From the NCBI GenBank assembly GCA_964384945.1, contig CAYLMK010000004.1:124001-188000 (forward strand): a stretch of DNA of 64,000 bases, given 5' to 3'. Shown here in pieces: positions 9,872-20,337 of the stretch (positions are counted from its first letter, which is position 1; each line of letters starts with the position of its first letter). The translations under genes and the position numbers were made by a program. This stretch comes from S015-6 sp964384945 (GTDB lineage Bacteria; Desulfobacterota; DSWW01). The notes below the pieces were generated by a model that did not search any database, was not told where the DNA came from, and saw only the letters and a list, made by a program, of their open reading frames with translations.

Positions 9872-11758
9872 TCAACCCTCCGGCAAACAGCCGGCGAGCT
9901 TGTCCATGAGCGCGTCTCGCTCGGCGGCCTGGACGACGCCGACCCAGGGCTCATCCCTGTTTTTCACATACACGAGACCCTCTTCTCCCTCCGGACCCTT
10001 GGCAGAGATCGCAAGCGTACCCAAATCTTCTCCGCCGTCGCTCCGGAAGGAGAACTCGGCCTCTGCAGGATCCAGGCCCCAGGCGGAAAGATCCTTCGGC
10101 ACCTCCGCCACGAACCGGACCACCTCGAGATCGAGAGCCTCGGTCAGCAGATCGTTCACGGCCGATTCCTCCGGATCACCGGATCTCGGCTTCCTCAACT
10201 TCCAGACATTCTCCTTCCTCTTCAGAACCACCGGCCCCTGCGGCCTTTTGACCTCGATCTCGCCGACAAGAAACCTTGAGAAATCAAGCGTCTTCCTGGA
10301 GCGCAGGGCATCGACCTCTTCCGGGAAGCTCTCTTCGTAAAATTCCGAGCCGACCCGGCAAACGGTGTCCTCTCCTTCCACGGTCGCGTAAAAGGCGTCC
10401 TTGCCCTCTTCCTGCACTCTCCCGAGAAGGAATACGCCCACGGCCGACAACGCCTCCTCGGCCTCTTCTTCTTTCCCTTCCTCGACCGGCGCGGACCTTT
10501 CCTTGTAAAGCGCGACCCGGGCCAGGGGATCGGCCAGTCCGTACTTGGCAAGTTGCTCTGGCGCCTCCGGTTTCTCCAGGAAGGAGTCGGCCTCCAGACG
10601 GCTGAGCGCCCCCAGGAAGGCGCTCATCTTTGTCCCGTCCGCCCTGGCATCCAGCGGAGAGACAATCCGCCATTTCATGCCCTCTTTCTTCTCCAGCGTG
10701 ACCTTTGATCCCTTCCGGTCGAGTTCCACCTTGTTGACTTCCCAGGTCTTGAACGGTAGGACCTTCTTCTCGCGATACGCCTCGGGCTCCTTGACGAACG
10801 GACCGATCAGGTCCATGCCGACGCTCACCACGCCGGGGCGCTCCCCGCGCTTTGCATAGAAGAAGCCCTTCTCCCCCTCCATGTGCATGCTGCCGACCGA
10901 AAGGGTGACCTTCCGCTGATCCGGTTTCAGGAAAACCTCGACCTCCCACACGGGCTTCTCGAGCCCGTAATCGGCAAGGCTCTCCGGCGCCTCGTCGACG
11001 AAGGAGTCGGCCTTCAGTGTCGTCAGCTTGTTCAGGATCTGGTCCACTTCGGTCTCGGACGCCCTGGCAAGGATCGGACGCACGATCTCCCACCTGTCCT
11101 CCCGCCGCAGCAACTCCAGCGGTTCGGAGTCGCTCCGCAAGACGATGATCCGCTCCACCTCCTCCCGCTTGAAGTCGAAAAGCTTCTTGTAGCGGAAATC
11201 GTAAAGCTCTTTGTCGAACTGGGGGGTAAGATGGCTGCTCAGGAGCAGAACCTTGTTTTCTCCCTCCCAGGCGGCATAGGAGTTGTACCCGACCGGGTTC
11301 TTCGAACCCACCAGGAGCGGCCGGGGGGCCTTCTCGTCACCGGCCGGGAGGACCTCGATCCGTATCTCAGGATCCTTTAGGCCGAACGGCTCGAGGTTCT
11401 CCGCGGACTCCTCCACCACCTGTTCGACCTTCAGGCCCTTCAGGCTGCTCACGAGGCCGCTGACGGTCATGTCGTCCGCATCGGCCTTCAGGGGTTCCTT
11501 GATCCGCCACCGGGCCGCCCCCGCTCCCTCGGAGGCCCCCTCCTTCTGCGGCTCCTCCTCGCCTTTCTCCAGAAGGAAGGTCCCGTGTGCGTTGGTGACC
11601 TTCAAGCCCTCGATCCTGTCCCAGTCGACCGAAAAGACAGTCTTCTCCGTCTCTTCCTTCTTCTTCTCTTCTTCCCCCTTCTTGTGTTCGAAGAAGTACA
11701 TGTACGCGCCGAAACCGGCGAGAAGAAGAGCCGCAATCAGGGTCGTCCGAAACTTCAT
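9872..11758 (-). CDS. DUF4340 domain-containing membrane-anchored protein
   Basis: A 628-residue protein from ATG 11758, which has a strong AAGGAGG site. The gene ahead stops seven bases before that ATG. One N-terminal transmembrane helix (TTLIAALLLAGFGAYMYFF) is followed by a Lys/Glu-rich linker. Then come about four copies of the DUF4340 unit, each with a WRI or WEI/WKL motif and a following LxxLKADSF-like strand (for example LNKLTTLKADSFVDE and LGALSRLEADSFLEK). DUF4340 proteins accompany GldA/F/G-type ABC transporters in many Gram-negative bacteria and are thought to act outside the membrane as part of that complex. The exact function is unknown. It is the last gene of the operon. Confidence 0.85.
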   Translation of the reverse strand: MKFRTTLIAALLLAGFGAYMYFFEHKKGEEEKKKEETEKTVFSVDWDRIEGLKVTNAHGTFLLEKGEEEPQKEGASEGAGAARWRIKEPLKADADDMTVSGLVSSLKGLKVEQVVEESAENLEPFGLKDPEIRIEVLPAGDEKAPRPLLVGSKNPVGYNSYAAWEGENKVLLLSSHLTPQFDKELYDFRYKKLFDFKREEVERIIVLRSDSEPLELLRREDRWEIVRPILARASETEVDQILNKLTTLKADSFVDEAPESLADYGLEKPVWEVEVFLKPDQRKVTLSVGSMHMEGEKGFFYAKRGERPGVVSVGMDLIGPFVKEPEAYREKKVLPFKTWEVNKVELDRKGSKVTLEKKEGMKWRIVSPLDARADGTKMSAFLGALSRLEADSFLEKPEAPEQLAKYGLADPLARVALYKERSAPVEEGKEEEAEEALSAVGVFLLGRVQEEGKDAFYATVEGEDTVCRVGSEFYEESFPEEVDALRSRKTLDFSRFLVGEIEVKRPQGPVVLKRKENVWKLRKPRSGDPEESAVNDLLTEALDLEVVRFVAEVPKDLSAWGLDPAEAEFSFRSDGGEDLGTLAISAKGPEGEEGLVYVKNRDEPWVGVVQAAERDALMDKLAGCLPEG

Positions 11759-11765
11759 CGCGCGC

Positions 11766-13337
11766 CTACCTCCTTCTCCACCAAACGGCAAGCCCGAAGA
11801 GCAGAAGGGCCTCCGGAAGGATCAGAACGGACAGATAGAAGATGTCCCGCGTTTCCTTCGGGGTCATCAGCACCCTGGATCCCCGGGTCGCCTTCGGCCG
11901 GATCGAGATAAGCGCCTCTTCCTCGGCGAGCCAGTTGATCGTGTTCAGGAAGAGGTCTGCATTGTACATCCGGCTCAGGTATTCATTGTCCAGGAAGTCC
12001 GCATCGCCGAAGACAACCAGCCGCGCCTCCCTACCCTTGGCCGCATCCTCCTCGTCCTTCCCCTCCGTGTCGGACGCTTCGCTCGCGGCCCTCTTCGACT
12101 GAACGGTCAGGGCCACCGCGATCGAGACCGGGCCGCTCAAGTCCTCCTCGCTCCTGGCCACCTCGCTTTTCTCAAAAAAGCGGTCGAGATCGGTCTCCGC
12201 CCAGCTGCTGGCGCTGGTCTTGACCAGGGAAACGCCCGACACCCCTTCGGGCAGGGGCTCTTCGAGACCGACGGAACGGGCCATGTGGTACAGGGTCTGG
12301 CCCTCGAACTCCTTGGTGATGTCATGCGTGCCGTAGTCGGCCACGACCGGGTCCACACCCAGTGTGGGCCCGTAGAAAAGGCGGAAAACCTGATCCACCA
12401 CCACGTTGTTCCCGACCTTCACCCCCCATTTCGAAAGAAATCCGTCCAGCCCCGGAGAGGACCCGGGATCCAGGAGGAACAGGGCATTGCCCCCCCGCTC
12501 CACGTACCTCGCGATCGCCTCGAGCTCGTTCTTCTCGAGGGCCTTCTCCGGGGAGGCAACCACCAGAACGTCGGTGTCTGCGGGTACTTCGTCGATCATG
12601 TAAAGTTCGAGGGGCATCACCTCGTAGTTCTCGTTCTCCAGGGCCTTCTTCGCCACCCAGTAACCTGGCTCCTCTTCGCTCGTCAGAACCCGCTCACCGT
12701 GCGCGGTGAGGAAGCGAATCTTTTTCTGAGCCGGATTTGCCACCTTCAGGATGGCGTTGGTGATGTCCTCCTCCGAGGTTCCCGGAATCTTGGTCTCCCT
12801 TTCCCCGCACTTGACCACCAGGATGTCGGTCGTGGTCACTTCATGTTTGTTGGCCTTCTCCGGGTTCTTGACCGGGTCGATGAACTCGTAAGTGAACCGG
12901 GAGGAATAGCGGGCGTAGTTCTTCAGGAGGTCTTCGAGCGGGGTTCCCTTGGCCGCCTGAAAGAAGGCGAGGACCTGTACGTCCTCCTTGAGGTTGTCCA
13001 GCACCTTCTGGCTCTGGTCGGACAGGCTGAAGAGCCCCGCCTCGGTCAGGTCCTTGCGGGCCGAATGCCGGCTCGCCATGACATTGACCAGGACGAGGAT
13101 CCCGAGAAAGATCAATGTGTACAGCACGGCGTTGGCGCCGTACCGGGTGGACCGTTCGCCCAGAGAAGACCACACCCCCCCCAGGTTGAATGCGAGGCTG
13201 AACAGCAGCAGGGCCCCGCCGCCCGCCAAATGGATGATCGTGAAGAGGGAGAACTGCCGGCTGAACAGGAACTCGGCAATCCCGAACAGGAGCAAGACGA
13301 AGCCGCAAAGTCCCGCAATCTGGCTCGACTTCTTCAT
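11766..13337 (-). CDS. GldG-family ABC-type transport accessory protein
   Basis: A 523-residue protein from ATG 13337 (AGGTAGGA upstream). Two or three hydrophobic helices at the N-terminus (IAGLCGFVLLLFGIAEFLF, LFTIIHLAGGGALLLFSLAF, VLYTLIFLGILVLVNVMA) lead into a large extracytoplasmic domain of the GldG/IFT52-like type. That domain includes KVRFLTAHGER-like and GNALFLLDPGSSPGLD segments. A C-terminal transmembrane helix (LILPEALLLFGLAVWW) ends in WRRR. It lies five bases from the permease gene and seven bases from the DUF4340 gene, so it is the third member of the Gld-like exporter. GldA/F/G are needed for gliding in Bacteroidetes, but homologues in proteobacteria are often unrelated to gliding. 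Confidence 0.88.
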   Translation of the reverse strand: MKKSSQIAGLCGFVLLLFGIAEFLFSRQFSLFTIIHLAGGGALLLFSLAFNLGGVWSSLGERSTRYGANAVLYTLIFLGILVLVNVMASRHSARKDLTEAGLFSLSDQSQKVLDNLKEDVQVLAFFQAAKGTPLEDLLKNYARYSSRFTYEFIDPVKNPEKANKHEVTTTDILVVKCGERETKIPGTSEEDITNAILKVANPAQKKIRFLTAHGERVLTSEEEPGYWVAKKALENENYEVMPLELYMIDEVPADTDVLVVASPEKALEKNELEAIARYVERGGNALFLLDPGSSPGLDGFLSKWGVKVGNNVVVDQVFRLFYGPTLGVDPVVADYGTHDITKEFEGQTLYHMARSVGLEEPLPEGVSGVSLVKTSASSWAETDLDRFFEKSEVARSEEDLSGPVSIAVALTVQSKRAASEASDTEGKDEEDAAKGREARLVVFGDADFLDNEYLSRMYNADLFLNTINWLAEEEALISIRPKATRGSRVLMTPKETRDIFYLSVLILPEALLLFGLAVWWRRR

Positions 13338-13342
13338 CGGTC

Positions 13343-14131
13343 CTACCTCCATCGCGTCGATTCGATCGACCTCTTGGTCAGGAACAGGGCAAAAAGGCTG
13401 AAGGTGACGAAATAGACCAGGTGCTGGGTGTCGATGAGACCCTTGGAGAAGTCCGTGAAGTGATCGATCAGGGACAGATACTCCAGAACCTTGCCGGCCG
13501 TCGCACCCACGTTCTCCGCGGGCCAACCGATCACGAAGAACAGAAGCAGGGTCACGAAGCAGATCACGGCGGCCACGATCTGATTTTCGGTCAGGGAAGA
13601 GGCGAACAGCCCCACGGCCATGAAAGAAGCCCCGAGCAGGAACAAGCCGATGTAGCCGGCCGCGATGGATCCCAGCTCGGGCGCCGGCTGCCCGTACTGG
13701 AAGAGGATCGCGGGGTAGACCATGGTCAGAACCAGCATCACGAAGAGGAAGACCAGCGAGGCGAGGTATTTGCCGACCACGATGGAATTGACCGAGATCG
13801 GCGATGTAAGAAGGAGTTCGTCGGTCTTGAGCTTTTTCTCTTCGGAGAACATGCGCATCGTGATCAGCGGAACCATCAGCATGAGCACGATGGTCATGTT
13901 GTACAGCAAGGGAAGCATCACGAGTTCGTTCAGGTTGAGCCGCGTGGCGATGTCGGGCCTGCGCATCATCTCGTACATGCTGATCATCCGGTTGAACTGC
14001 ACGAGAAGGTTGAAGAAGAACCAGCCGGCGAGAACGACGTAGCCCGTCAGCACCACGTAGGCGATGGGCGAGACAAACAGGGAGCGAAGCTCCCGACCTG
14101 CGATGTGGCAGACATGGGATATGGCCTTCAT
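13343..14131 (-). CDS. ABC-2 family transporter permease (GldF-like)
   Basis: A 262-residue integral membrane protein with about six hydrophobic segments. They include IAYVVLTGYVVLAGWFFFNL near the N-terminus, MLPLLYNMTIVLMLMVPLIT, LASLVFLFVMLVLTMVYPA, YIGLFLLGASFMAVGLFA and VAAVICFVTLLLFFVIGW. The motif RMFSEEKKLKTDELLLTSPI after the third segment is a hallmark of ABC-2 permeases of the GldF/NosY type. Its ATG overlaps the stop of the ATPase gene (ATGA), so the two are translationally coupled. The substrate is unknown. Confidence 0.9.
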   Translation of the reverse strand: MKAISHVCHIAGRELRSLFVSPIAYVVLTGYVVLAGWFFFNLLVQFNRMISMYEMMRRPDIATRLNLNELVMLPLLYNMTIVLMLMVPLITMRMFSEEKKLKTDELLLTSPISVNSIVVGKYLASLVFLFVMLVLTMVYPAILFQYGQPAPELGSIAAGYIGLFLLGASFMAVGLFASSLTENQIVAAVICFVTLLLFFVIGWPAENVGATAGKVLEYLSLIDHFTDFSKGLIDTQHLVYFVTFSLFALFLTKRSIESTRWR

Positions 14132-14844
14132 TGCACGTCCTCCGTCGTGAGCTTCAGGAAAACGCTTTCCAGGCTGCCTTGGGCGGTCAGGGCCTCCAGG
14201 GAGTCATCCGCCACGATCCTGCCGCGGTTGATGATCAGGCAGCGTTGGCAGATCATCGAGACCTCAGGCAGGATGTGCGTGCTCAGAATGATCGTCTGTT
14301 CCCCGGCCAGGGACTTGATGAGTTCCCGGATCTCGATGATCTGTTTCGGGTCCAAGCCGATGGTCGGCTCGTCCAGAATGAGCACCTCCGGGTTGTGGAT
14401 CATTGCCTGGGCCAGGCCGACCCGCTGCTTGTAACCCTTGGAGAGCTTGCCGATGATCGTGTTGCGCGCCTCTTTGAGCCCGCATCGCGCAACCACCCGG
14501 TCGATGGCCTCGGACCGGTCCGAGCGGGAGATGCCCTTGATCTTTGCCACGAATTTCAGATACCCGGCGACCGTCATGTCCGCGTACACGGGCGGATGCT
14601 CAGGAAGGTATCCGATCCTCTTCTTGACCTCCATGGGCTTCTCGAAGATATCGTGCCCGGAGACCGTCACCGTTCCATCCGTGGCCGGCAGGAATCCTGT
14701 AATGATACGCATGGTCGTGGTCTTCCCGGCCCCGTTCGGGCCGAGAAACCCGACAACTTCTCCCTTCTCCATGCGGAACGAGATGTCCTCGATGGCCGTA
14801 ACATCTCCATAGCGCTTTGTAAGGCCCTCGACTTTGATCATCAT
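14128..14844 (-). CDS. ABC transporter ATP-binding protein (GldA-like)
   Basis: A 238-residue ATPase with Walker A GPNGAGKTTTM (about 36-46), Q-loop in RIGYLPEHPPVYADMTV, signature LSKGYKQRVGLAQAM, Walker B VLILDEPTIGLD and switch His in IILSTHILPEV. The YLPEHPPVY and LSKGYKQR forms are those of the GldA/CcmA/NatA-type ATPases paired with ABC-2 permeases. It is the first Gld-like gene, 28 bases after dnaJ. The order is ATPase, permease, GldG-like protein, DUF4340. Confidence 0.92.
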   Translation of the reverse strand: MMIKVEGLTKRYGDVTAIEDISFRMEKGEVVGFLGPNGAGKTTTMRIITGFLPATDGTVTVSGHDIFEKPMEVKKRIGYLPEHPPVYADMTVAGYLKFVAKIKGISRSDRSEAIDRVVARCGLKEARNTIIGKLSKGYKQRVGLAQAMIHNPEVLILDEPTIGLDPKQIIEIRELIKSLAGEQTIILSTHILPEVSMICQRCLIINRGRIVADDSLEALTAQGSLESVFLKLTTEDVQ

Positions 14845-14872
14845 CCGACCTCCGTGTCCCGTTTTCTGCGGC

Positions 14873-16388
<1,516 letters not shown>

Positions 16389-16479
16389 CTTGATTCAGAG
16401 TCGATCGCGAGCGCCGGAGCCGTCGGCATTCGGGCAAGCCTGGAAACGAATCAGTAAGATAATCTTGATTTCAAGAAGA

Positions 16480-17916
16480 TCAAGAGCGGGAAGCGCGCAA
16501 ATTCATCGTCACATAGTAGAGAAACCTCCCGCGCAATACCTGAAGCGTGACGTGGGTGCGGCAAGCGAGCTTGGCAAACTCCTTTCGAAAGGTCTGCACG
16601 TCCGGGACGCTCCGGTCGTTGATCTTGAGCAACACGTCCCCCGGCCGCAGACCGACCCGCTCGGCCTGGCTTCCTGGAACGACCTCGGCGATCTCCACGC
16701 CCCGGATCCCGGCCCGGATCATGGACGGGTTGCTCAGTTCGCCCACGCGGATCCCGAGCGAGCGCTGGCAGTAGCTGTCGGCCATGGCTTCAGGCAGGGC
16801 CACGCTGGCCACCTTCTTCTGGCGATATTTCCCCTTGCGGAAGATGCGGAAATCGATCTCGTCGTTGACCGTCATCCTGCGGAGCATGTCGGAGAAGACC
16901 TCGGGTGAGGTCAACTCGGTTTCGTCCGCCTGAACGAGGATGTCCTGCACCTGGATTCCCGCCTTGTCCGCCGGGCTCCCCGGGTAGACCTCGGTGACCA
17001 GAACCCCCCGGGTGCCTTCAAACCCCAGGTATCTGGCGAGATTTTCATCGAGCCCCTGCACTTCGATCCCCAACCACCCGACCTGCACCTCGCCGAACGT
17101 AATCAGATCGTCCAGGATCCGGCGGACACGATCCGCCGGAATGGCGAAGCCGATGCCCTGTGCCTCGCTGTAGATGGCCGTGTTGATCCCGATCACCTCG
17201 CCCCGGATGTTCAGAAGCGGCCCGCCGCTGTTTCCGGGGTTGATGGAAGCGTCCGTCTGGATGAAATCCTTGAAAACCTGCTCCCCAGCCTGGATCGACC
17301 GGTTCAGCGCACTGATCACGCCCGTCGTGACCGTATGGGAAAGGCCGAAAGGGTTTCCGATGGCGATCACGCTTTCCCCGATCATCAGGTCGGAGGAGTT
17401 CCCCAGGCCTGCCGGCTCGATCTCCTCCTCCATGGTTATCTTCACGACGGCCAGGTCCGATGCGGGATCGCTTCCCACCAATTGCCCCTCGTACTCCCTG
17501 CCCGAAACCAGAGTCACCCGGATCGCGCTGGCCCGAAGAATCACATGGTGGTTGGTTAGGATATGCCCTTTCCTGTCCACGAGCACCCCGGAACCGAGGC
17601 TCTGGCGGTGCTGGCGCATCTCCGGCTGAGGCCCGAAGAACCGGTTGAAAAAATCGTCGAAAAAGGGATCGCGGGGCATCCCGAAAAAGGGGTTGGCCGG
17701 GCGGCTTTCATAGATGTCGGTCGATACGTTCACCACGGCCGGGCTCAGGCGCTCAACGACCTCCACGACCGGGGTCCGCCTCGAGACGGCCGCCCCTTCC
17801 TGGCTGGCAGCCGCAGAGGGGCGGTCCGCCCCAACGAATAGACAGCCGAGCAGGGTGAGGGTCGCGATCGTCGTGCGATATTTCCGAATGCGAAGAATCC
17901 GGTTTTCCATTGCCAT
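16480..17916 (-). CDS. Trypsin-like peptidase with PDZ domains (second HtrA/DegQ-type protein)
   Basis: A 478-residue secreted protease. The start chosen is ATG 17916, preceded by AAGGGG; another ATG lies at 17910. The signal peptide is YRTTIATLTLLGCLFVGA, cleaved near PSAAA. The catalytic triad is His in ILTNHHVILRA, Asp in DPASDLAVVKI and Ser in NPGNSGGPLLN. Two PDZ domains follow (VQVGWLGIEVQG and RPGDVLLKINDRSV). It is a paralogue of the HtrA at 4607-6160 and belongs to the DegQ/DegS-like branch. It ends 91 bases before the small TPR-like gene, on the same strand. Confidence 0.92.
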   Translation of the reverse strand: MAMENRILRIRKYRTTIATLTLLGCLFVGADRPSAAASQEGAAVSRRTPVVEVVERLSPAVVNVSTDIYESRPANPFFGMPRDPFFDDFFNRFFGPQPEMRQHRQSLGSGVLVDRKGHILTNHHVILRASAIRVTLVSGREYEGQLVGSDPASDLAVVKITMEEEIEPAGLGNSSDLMIGESVIAIGNPFGLSHTVTTGVISALNRSIQAGEQVFKDFIQTDASINPGNSGGPLLNIRGEVIGINTAIYSEAQGIGFAIPADRVRRILDDLITFGEVQVGWLGIEVQGLDENLARYLGFEGTRGVLVTEVYPGSPADKAGIQVQDILVQADETELTSPEVFSDMLRRMTVNDEIDFRIFRKGKYRQKKVASVALPEAMADSYCQRSLGIRVGELSNPSMIRAGIRGVEIAEVVPGSQAERVGLRPGDVLLKINDRSVPDVQTFRKEFAKLACRTHVTLQVLRGRFLYYVTMNLRASRS

Positions 17917-18118
17917 CGAACCCCTTGGGCATCTCTGCCAAAGAGGATTCATGATACAGGCTCTTGGCTCCTTGTCAAGCCGATCCGCTTCAAGGCGGGA
18001 AACGACAGGGGCCGCGCAACATGCCAACAAAAAAGAAGTTTCTCGTTTTTGTCGAAACCCTCAGGGGGGCGATCCGCACACACGTGCCGCCGCTGCGAGC
18101 CGACCCCTCCTCCGCGGG

Positions 18119-18898
18119 TCAATGGATGAGCAGCCGTCCGACTCGTTCCATGATCCCGCCCATGACCTCGGCCGCCTTTCCGCGGACCAGCAGGTCGGCC
18201 CTGTCGTCAAGGGGGGTATCCGTCAGATTGACGATGACAAGCCTGGCGCCTCTGTCCTTGGCGTATGCAGGCATCAGGTTGGCCGGGTGCACGACCAGCG
18301 ACGAGCCCACGACAATGAAGAGATCGCAGCGCTGCATCCGGGACTCGGCCTCCCGCATCTTGTCCGCAGGCATCCCCTGGCCGAAGGAAATCGTCGTCGG
18401 CTTGAGCAGCCCGCCGCACCGTCTGCACGGCGGCACTTCCTCGCCGGCATCGAGCCACTCCTGGACCTCGGCCCGGCTGTGGCGTGCGTCGCAGGCAAGG
18501 CAGGCAACCTGGAGGGCGTTCCCGTGGATCTCGATCACCTTCTCCGGCGCAAGCCCTGCCCGCTGGTGCAGGTTGTCCACGTTCTGGGTGATCACGCATT
18601 CGAGTTTGCCGAGGCGATGGAGTTCCGCACAGGCCTGGTGCGCACGGTTGGGCTCCACCGTTGTGAGGAGCCGGAAAAGCTCGGAATGCATCTTCCAGTA
18701 GAGCTTGCGCGATCTCTCGCTGCCCAGGAACTTGCTGAAGGTGAACTCCCTCGGGTCGTAGCGTTCCCAGATTCCGCCCGCAGAGCGGAAGTCCGGTATG
18801 CCGGACTCGGTGCTTACCCCCGCGCCCGTGAAGACGATGATCCTCTGAGCCTGAACCACCCACCGGCTCACCGTTTCGATCGGACTTGATTCCTGCAA
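18119..18898 (-). CDS. NAD-dependent protein deacylase (sirtuin, Sir2 family)
   Basis: A 259-residue sirtuin that removes acyl groups from lysines using NAD. The start chosen is the TTG at 18898, because GAGGAGGG lies eight bases upstream; the frame is open further but without such a site. NAD-binding motifs are IIVFTGAGVSTESGIPDFRS and ITQNVDNLHQRAG. The catalytic His is in VIEIHGNALQ. The structural zinc ligands are CLAC and CRRC (about residues 150-180), and the C-terminal part has FIVVGSSLVVHPANLMPAYA. Lys/Arg-rich residues typical of CobB specificity were not resolved. It stands alone, divergent from the small secreted protein gene. Confidence 0.92.
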   Translation of the reverse strand: MQESSPIETVSRWVVQAQRIIVFTGAGVSTESGIPDFRSAGGIWERYDPREFTFSKFLGSERSRKLYWKMHSELFRLLTTVEPNRAHQACAELHRLGKLECVITQNVDNLHQRAGLAPEKVIEIHGNALQVACLACDARHSRAEVQEWLDAGEEVPPCRRCGGLLKPTTISFGQGMPADKMREAESRMQRCDLFIVVGSSLVVHPANLMPAYAKDRGARLVIVNLTDTPLDDRADLLVRGKAAEVMGGIMERVGRLLIH

Positions 18899-19024
18899 CC
18901 CTGGTTCCCTCCTCGCGTCTTTTCGCCGGGTGTCCACCCGGCCCGGCTTTACAAACGAAGGCCCGGACCGGATGATAATAAGATTCGGCAACATTTCTCA
19001 ACATGGCTCTTGAAGGAGACCGGC

Positions 19025-19555
19025 ATGGCCAGACGGATTCAGTCGGCAGGGATGATTTCCATCGTGTGTGTTGCGATCGCCCTTCTCGCCGCCAACTGCG
19101 GGGACGAGAGCGAGGTGATCATCGAAGAGCTGGACTGCCAGCTCGAGGGCTTCCCGGGGGGAAACTTCACGTTCTCGGTGACCGGCGTGAGCGATTCCCC
19201 TGAAAACTGCACCTTCGGACTTTCGGACGAGATCGTAGGGGAGATCTTCGGCCCGGTGGCGATCCCGGCCACGGAGGACCTGCCCAGCGATCCTACGGTG
19301 ATCGGCAGCTTTCCTATCGTGGGGAGCGTGGAGGTGATCTTTTCGACCGACGGAGAGGCCATCCAGGTCACGGGGACCGACCAGATCGAGGGCACTTACC
19401 CAGGAATCGGGAGCTTTACCGCCACCCTGTCCGGCGTGATCTGCCCGGTCTCGACAGCTCGGGCAGAAGGCCAGCTCACCGTAAGCATTACACAGCCCTT
19501 TCAGCCCGTCACGTGCAACGTGACCGCCCGCGCCACTGGGCAGTCCCAGCAGTAG
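19025..19555 (+). CDS. Small secreted protein of unknown function
   Basis: A 176-residue protein from ATG 19025, six bases after AAGGAG. The N-terminus is a signal peptide (SAGMISIVCVAIALLAANC). The LAANC end resembles a lipobox but has Asn before the Cys, so lipidation is doubtful. The mature part is acidic, Thr/Ser/Gly-rich and probably all-beta, with several cysteines (CQLEGF, CTFGLS, VICPVS, VTCNV) that could form disulfides. No family is recognised. It is divergent from the sirtuin gene and stands alone. Confidence 0.7.
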   Translation: MARRIQSAGMISIVCVAIALLAANCGDESEVIIEELDCQLEGFPGGNFTFSVTGVSDSPENCTFGLSDEIVGEIFGPVAIPATEDLPSDPTVIGSFPIVGSVEVIFSTDGEAIQVTGTDQIEGTYPGIGSFTATLSGVICPVSTARAEGQLTVSITQPFQPVTCNVTARATGQSQQ

Positions 19556-19740
19556 TGCGTGCGAGCCGGGATCCAGAAGTCTGCCTCCGGAACAGCCCCA
19601 ACTGAGGGGTGAAGGAACCGGATTGCGGATGTCGCCTCCCGGCCAGGGCCGCTTGAGCGAACGCGAGCCGGGACCGCCGGGCTCCTACGAAATGACGAAG
19701 CGATTATGAATCCAGGGGCAGCGAACCACCTCCAGAAGGG

Positions 19741-19802
19741 CCCCCAAAAGGCCTGGGGGGAAACACACAGGGGACCGGAAGCGAGGTTGATTGGCTGTCC
19801 CC
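19741..19802. repeat. Cluster of short inverted repeats
   Basis: Two imperfect hairpins lie side by side. One has CCCCC/GGGGG arms around AAAAGGCCT (19741-19760) and one has GGGGAC/GTCCCC arms about 21 bases apart (19770-19802). They sit right after the stop of the 78-residue membrane protein gene (minus strand) and 185 bases after the secreted protein gene. No T-run follows, so they may be a palindromic repeat rather than a normal terminator. Confidence 0.35.
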
Positions 19803-19803
19803 G

Positions 19804-20040
19804 TTAAAAGATATGGAACATGGAGGCCCCAACCCCACTCACCGTCCAGTTCTGGATCATCTGGTAAAGGGCGTATTCCACGACGCCGAGGAGCCCCAGA
19901 CAGGCCGCAAAACCCGCCATCCGGATCCCTGCCGACCTGAGCCTCTCCTTGGTCATAAACCTTTCTGCATAGCAACGCGCCCCTTCCAGGGTCACGGTCC
20001 GGGCCGCCTCGTTCTTGATCACATTGGTGTTCGCCCGCAT
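19804..20040 (-). CDS. 78-residue single-span membrane protein
   Basis: A small gene with a strong ribosome-binding site (GAGGAGGAGAAGAAA before ATG 20040). Residues 1-38 are mixed-charge and soluble. A hydrophobic helix follows (GFAACLGLLGVVEYALYQMI, about 43-62) and the protein ends in a short tail VSGVGASMFHIF. No family is recognised. It lies 27 bases after the 61-residue gene, in an operon whose first gene is a MarR-type regulator. The tandem of two single-span microproteins suggests a membrane-associated complex or regulator. This is inference. Confidence 0.65.
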   Translation of the reverse strand: MRANTNVIKNEAARTVTLEGARCYAERFMTKERLRSAGIRMAGFAACLGLLGVVEYALYQMIQNWTVSGVGASMFHIF

Positions 20041-20067
20041 TTTCTTCTCCTCCTCACGGCCCTCGCG

Positions 20068-20253
20068 TTACATGGCCGCAATCGTGTACCGCTCCAGCCC
20101 AAGCCGAAGCGCAGTGGAAAGAACCAGCATCGACGCCACAGTCGCGGCGATGACGGCAGCCTCCATGATCTTCTCTCTGCTCATCTTGAATCTCCTATTT
20201 TCAGGGAGGGCCGATGCAGGATGTTCTTTCAGCATGTCTGCGTCCCTTCTCAT
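20068..20253 (-). CDS. 61-residue single-span membrane protein (alternative 38-residue form)
   Basis: A small gene with two well-placed starts. ATG 20253 has AAGGAGGCGATTGTC ahead of it and gives 61 residues. An internal ATG at 20184 has TAGGAGATTCAAG and gives 38 residues (MSREKIMEAA onward). Both forms share a C-terminal hydrophobic helix (AAVIAATVASMLVLSTAL) followed by RLGLERYTIAAM. The longer form adds a charged 23-residue N-terminus. No family is recognised. It follows the MarR gene, from which it is separated by 84 bases holding repeated TTGCA motifs. It is probably controlled by that regulator. Confidence 0.6.
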   Translation of the reverse strand: MRRDADMLKEHPASALPENRRFKMSREKIMEAAVIAATVASMLVLSTALRLGLERYTIAAM

Positions 20254-20281
20254 GACAATCGCCTCCTTTTCAGTTGTATAG

Positions 20282-20325
20282 TACGCAATTTGCATGTTAC
20301 GTAATTTGCATATTGCAATTAATAT
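20282..20325 (-). promoter_or_regulatory. Repeated TTGCA-type operator upstream of the small membrane proteins
   Basis: Two head-to-tail 16-base repeats (TACGCAATTTGCATGT, 20282-20297, and TACGTAATTTGCATAT, 20298-20313) run into a perfect inverted repeat TTGCA-TAT-TGCAA (20306-20318). This is followed by TTAATAT. The stretch is far more AT-rich than its surroundings. It lies 29-72 bases upstream of the 61-residue gene and just after the MarR stop, and shares TGCAAYTAATAT with the element in front of the MarR gene. It is a good candidate for binding by the adjacent MarR protein. Confidence 0.55.
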
Positions 20326-20337
20326 TTCAAAAATTTT

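Noticed and set aside
16441..16490. CTTGAT/ATCAAG hairpin between the second HtrA and the TPR-like gene as a terminator
   Set aside because: The stem is only six pairs and no T-run follows on either strand.
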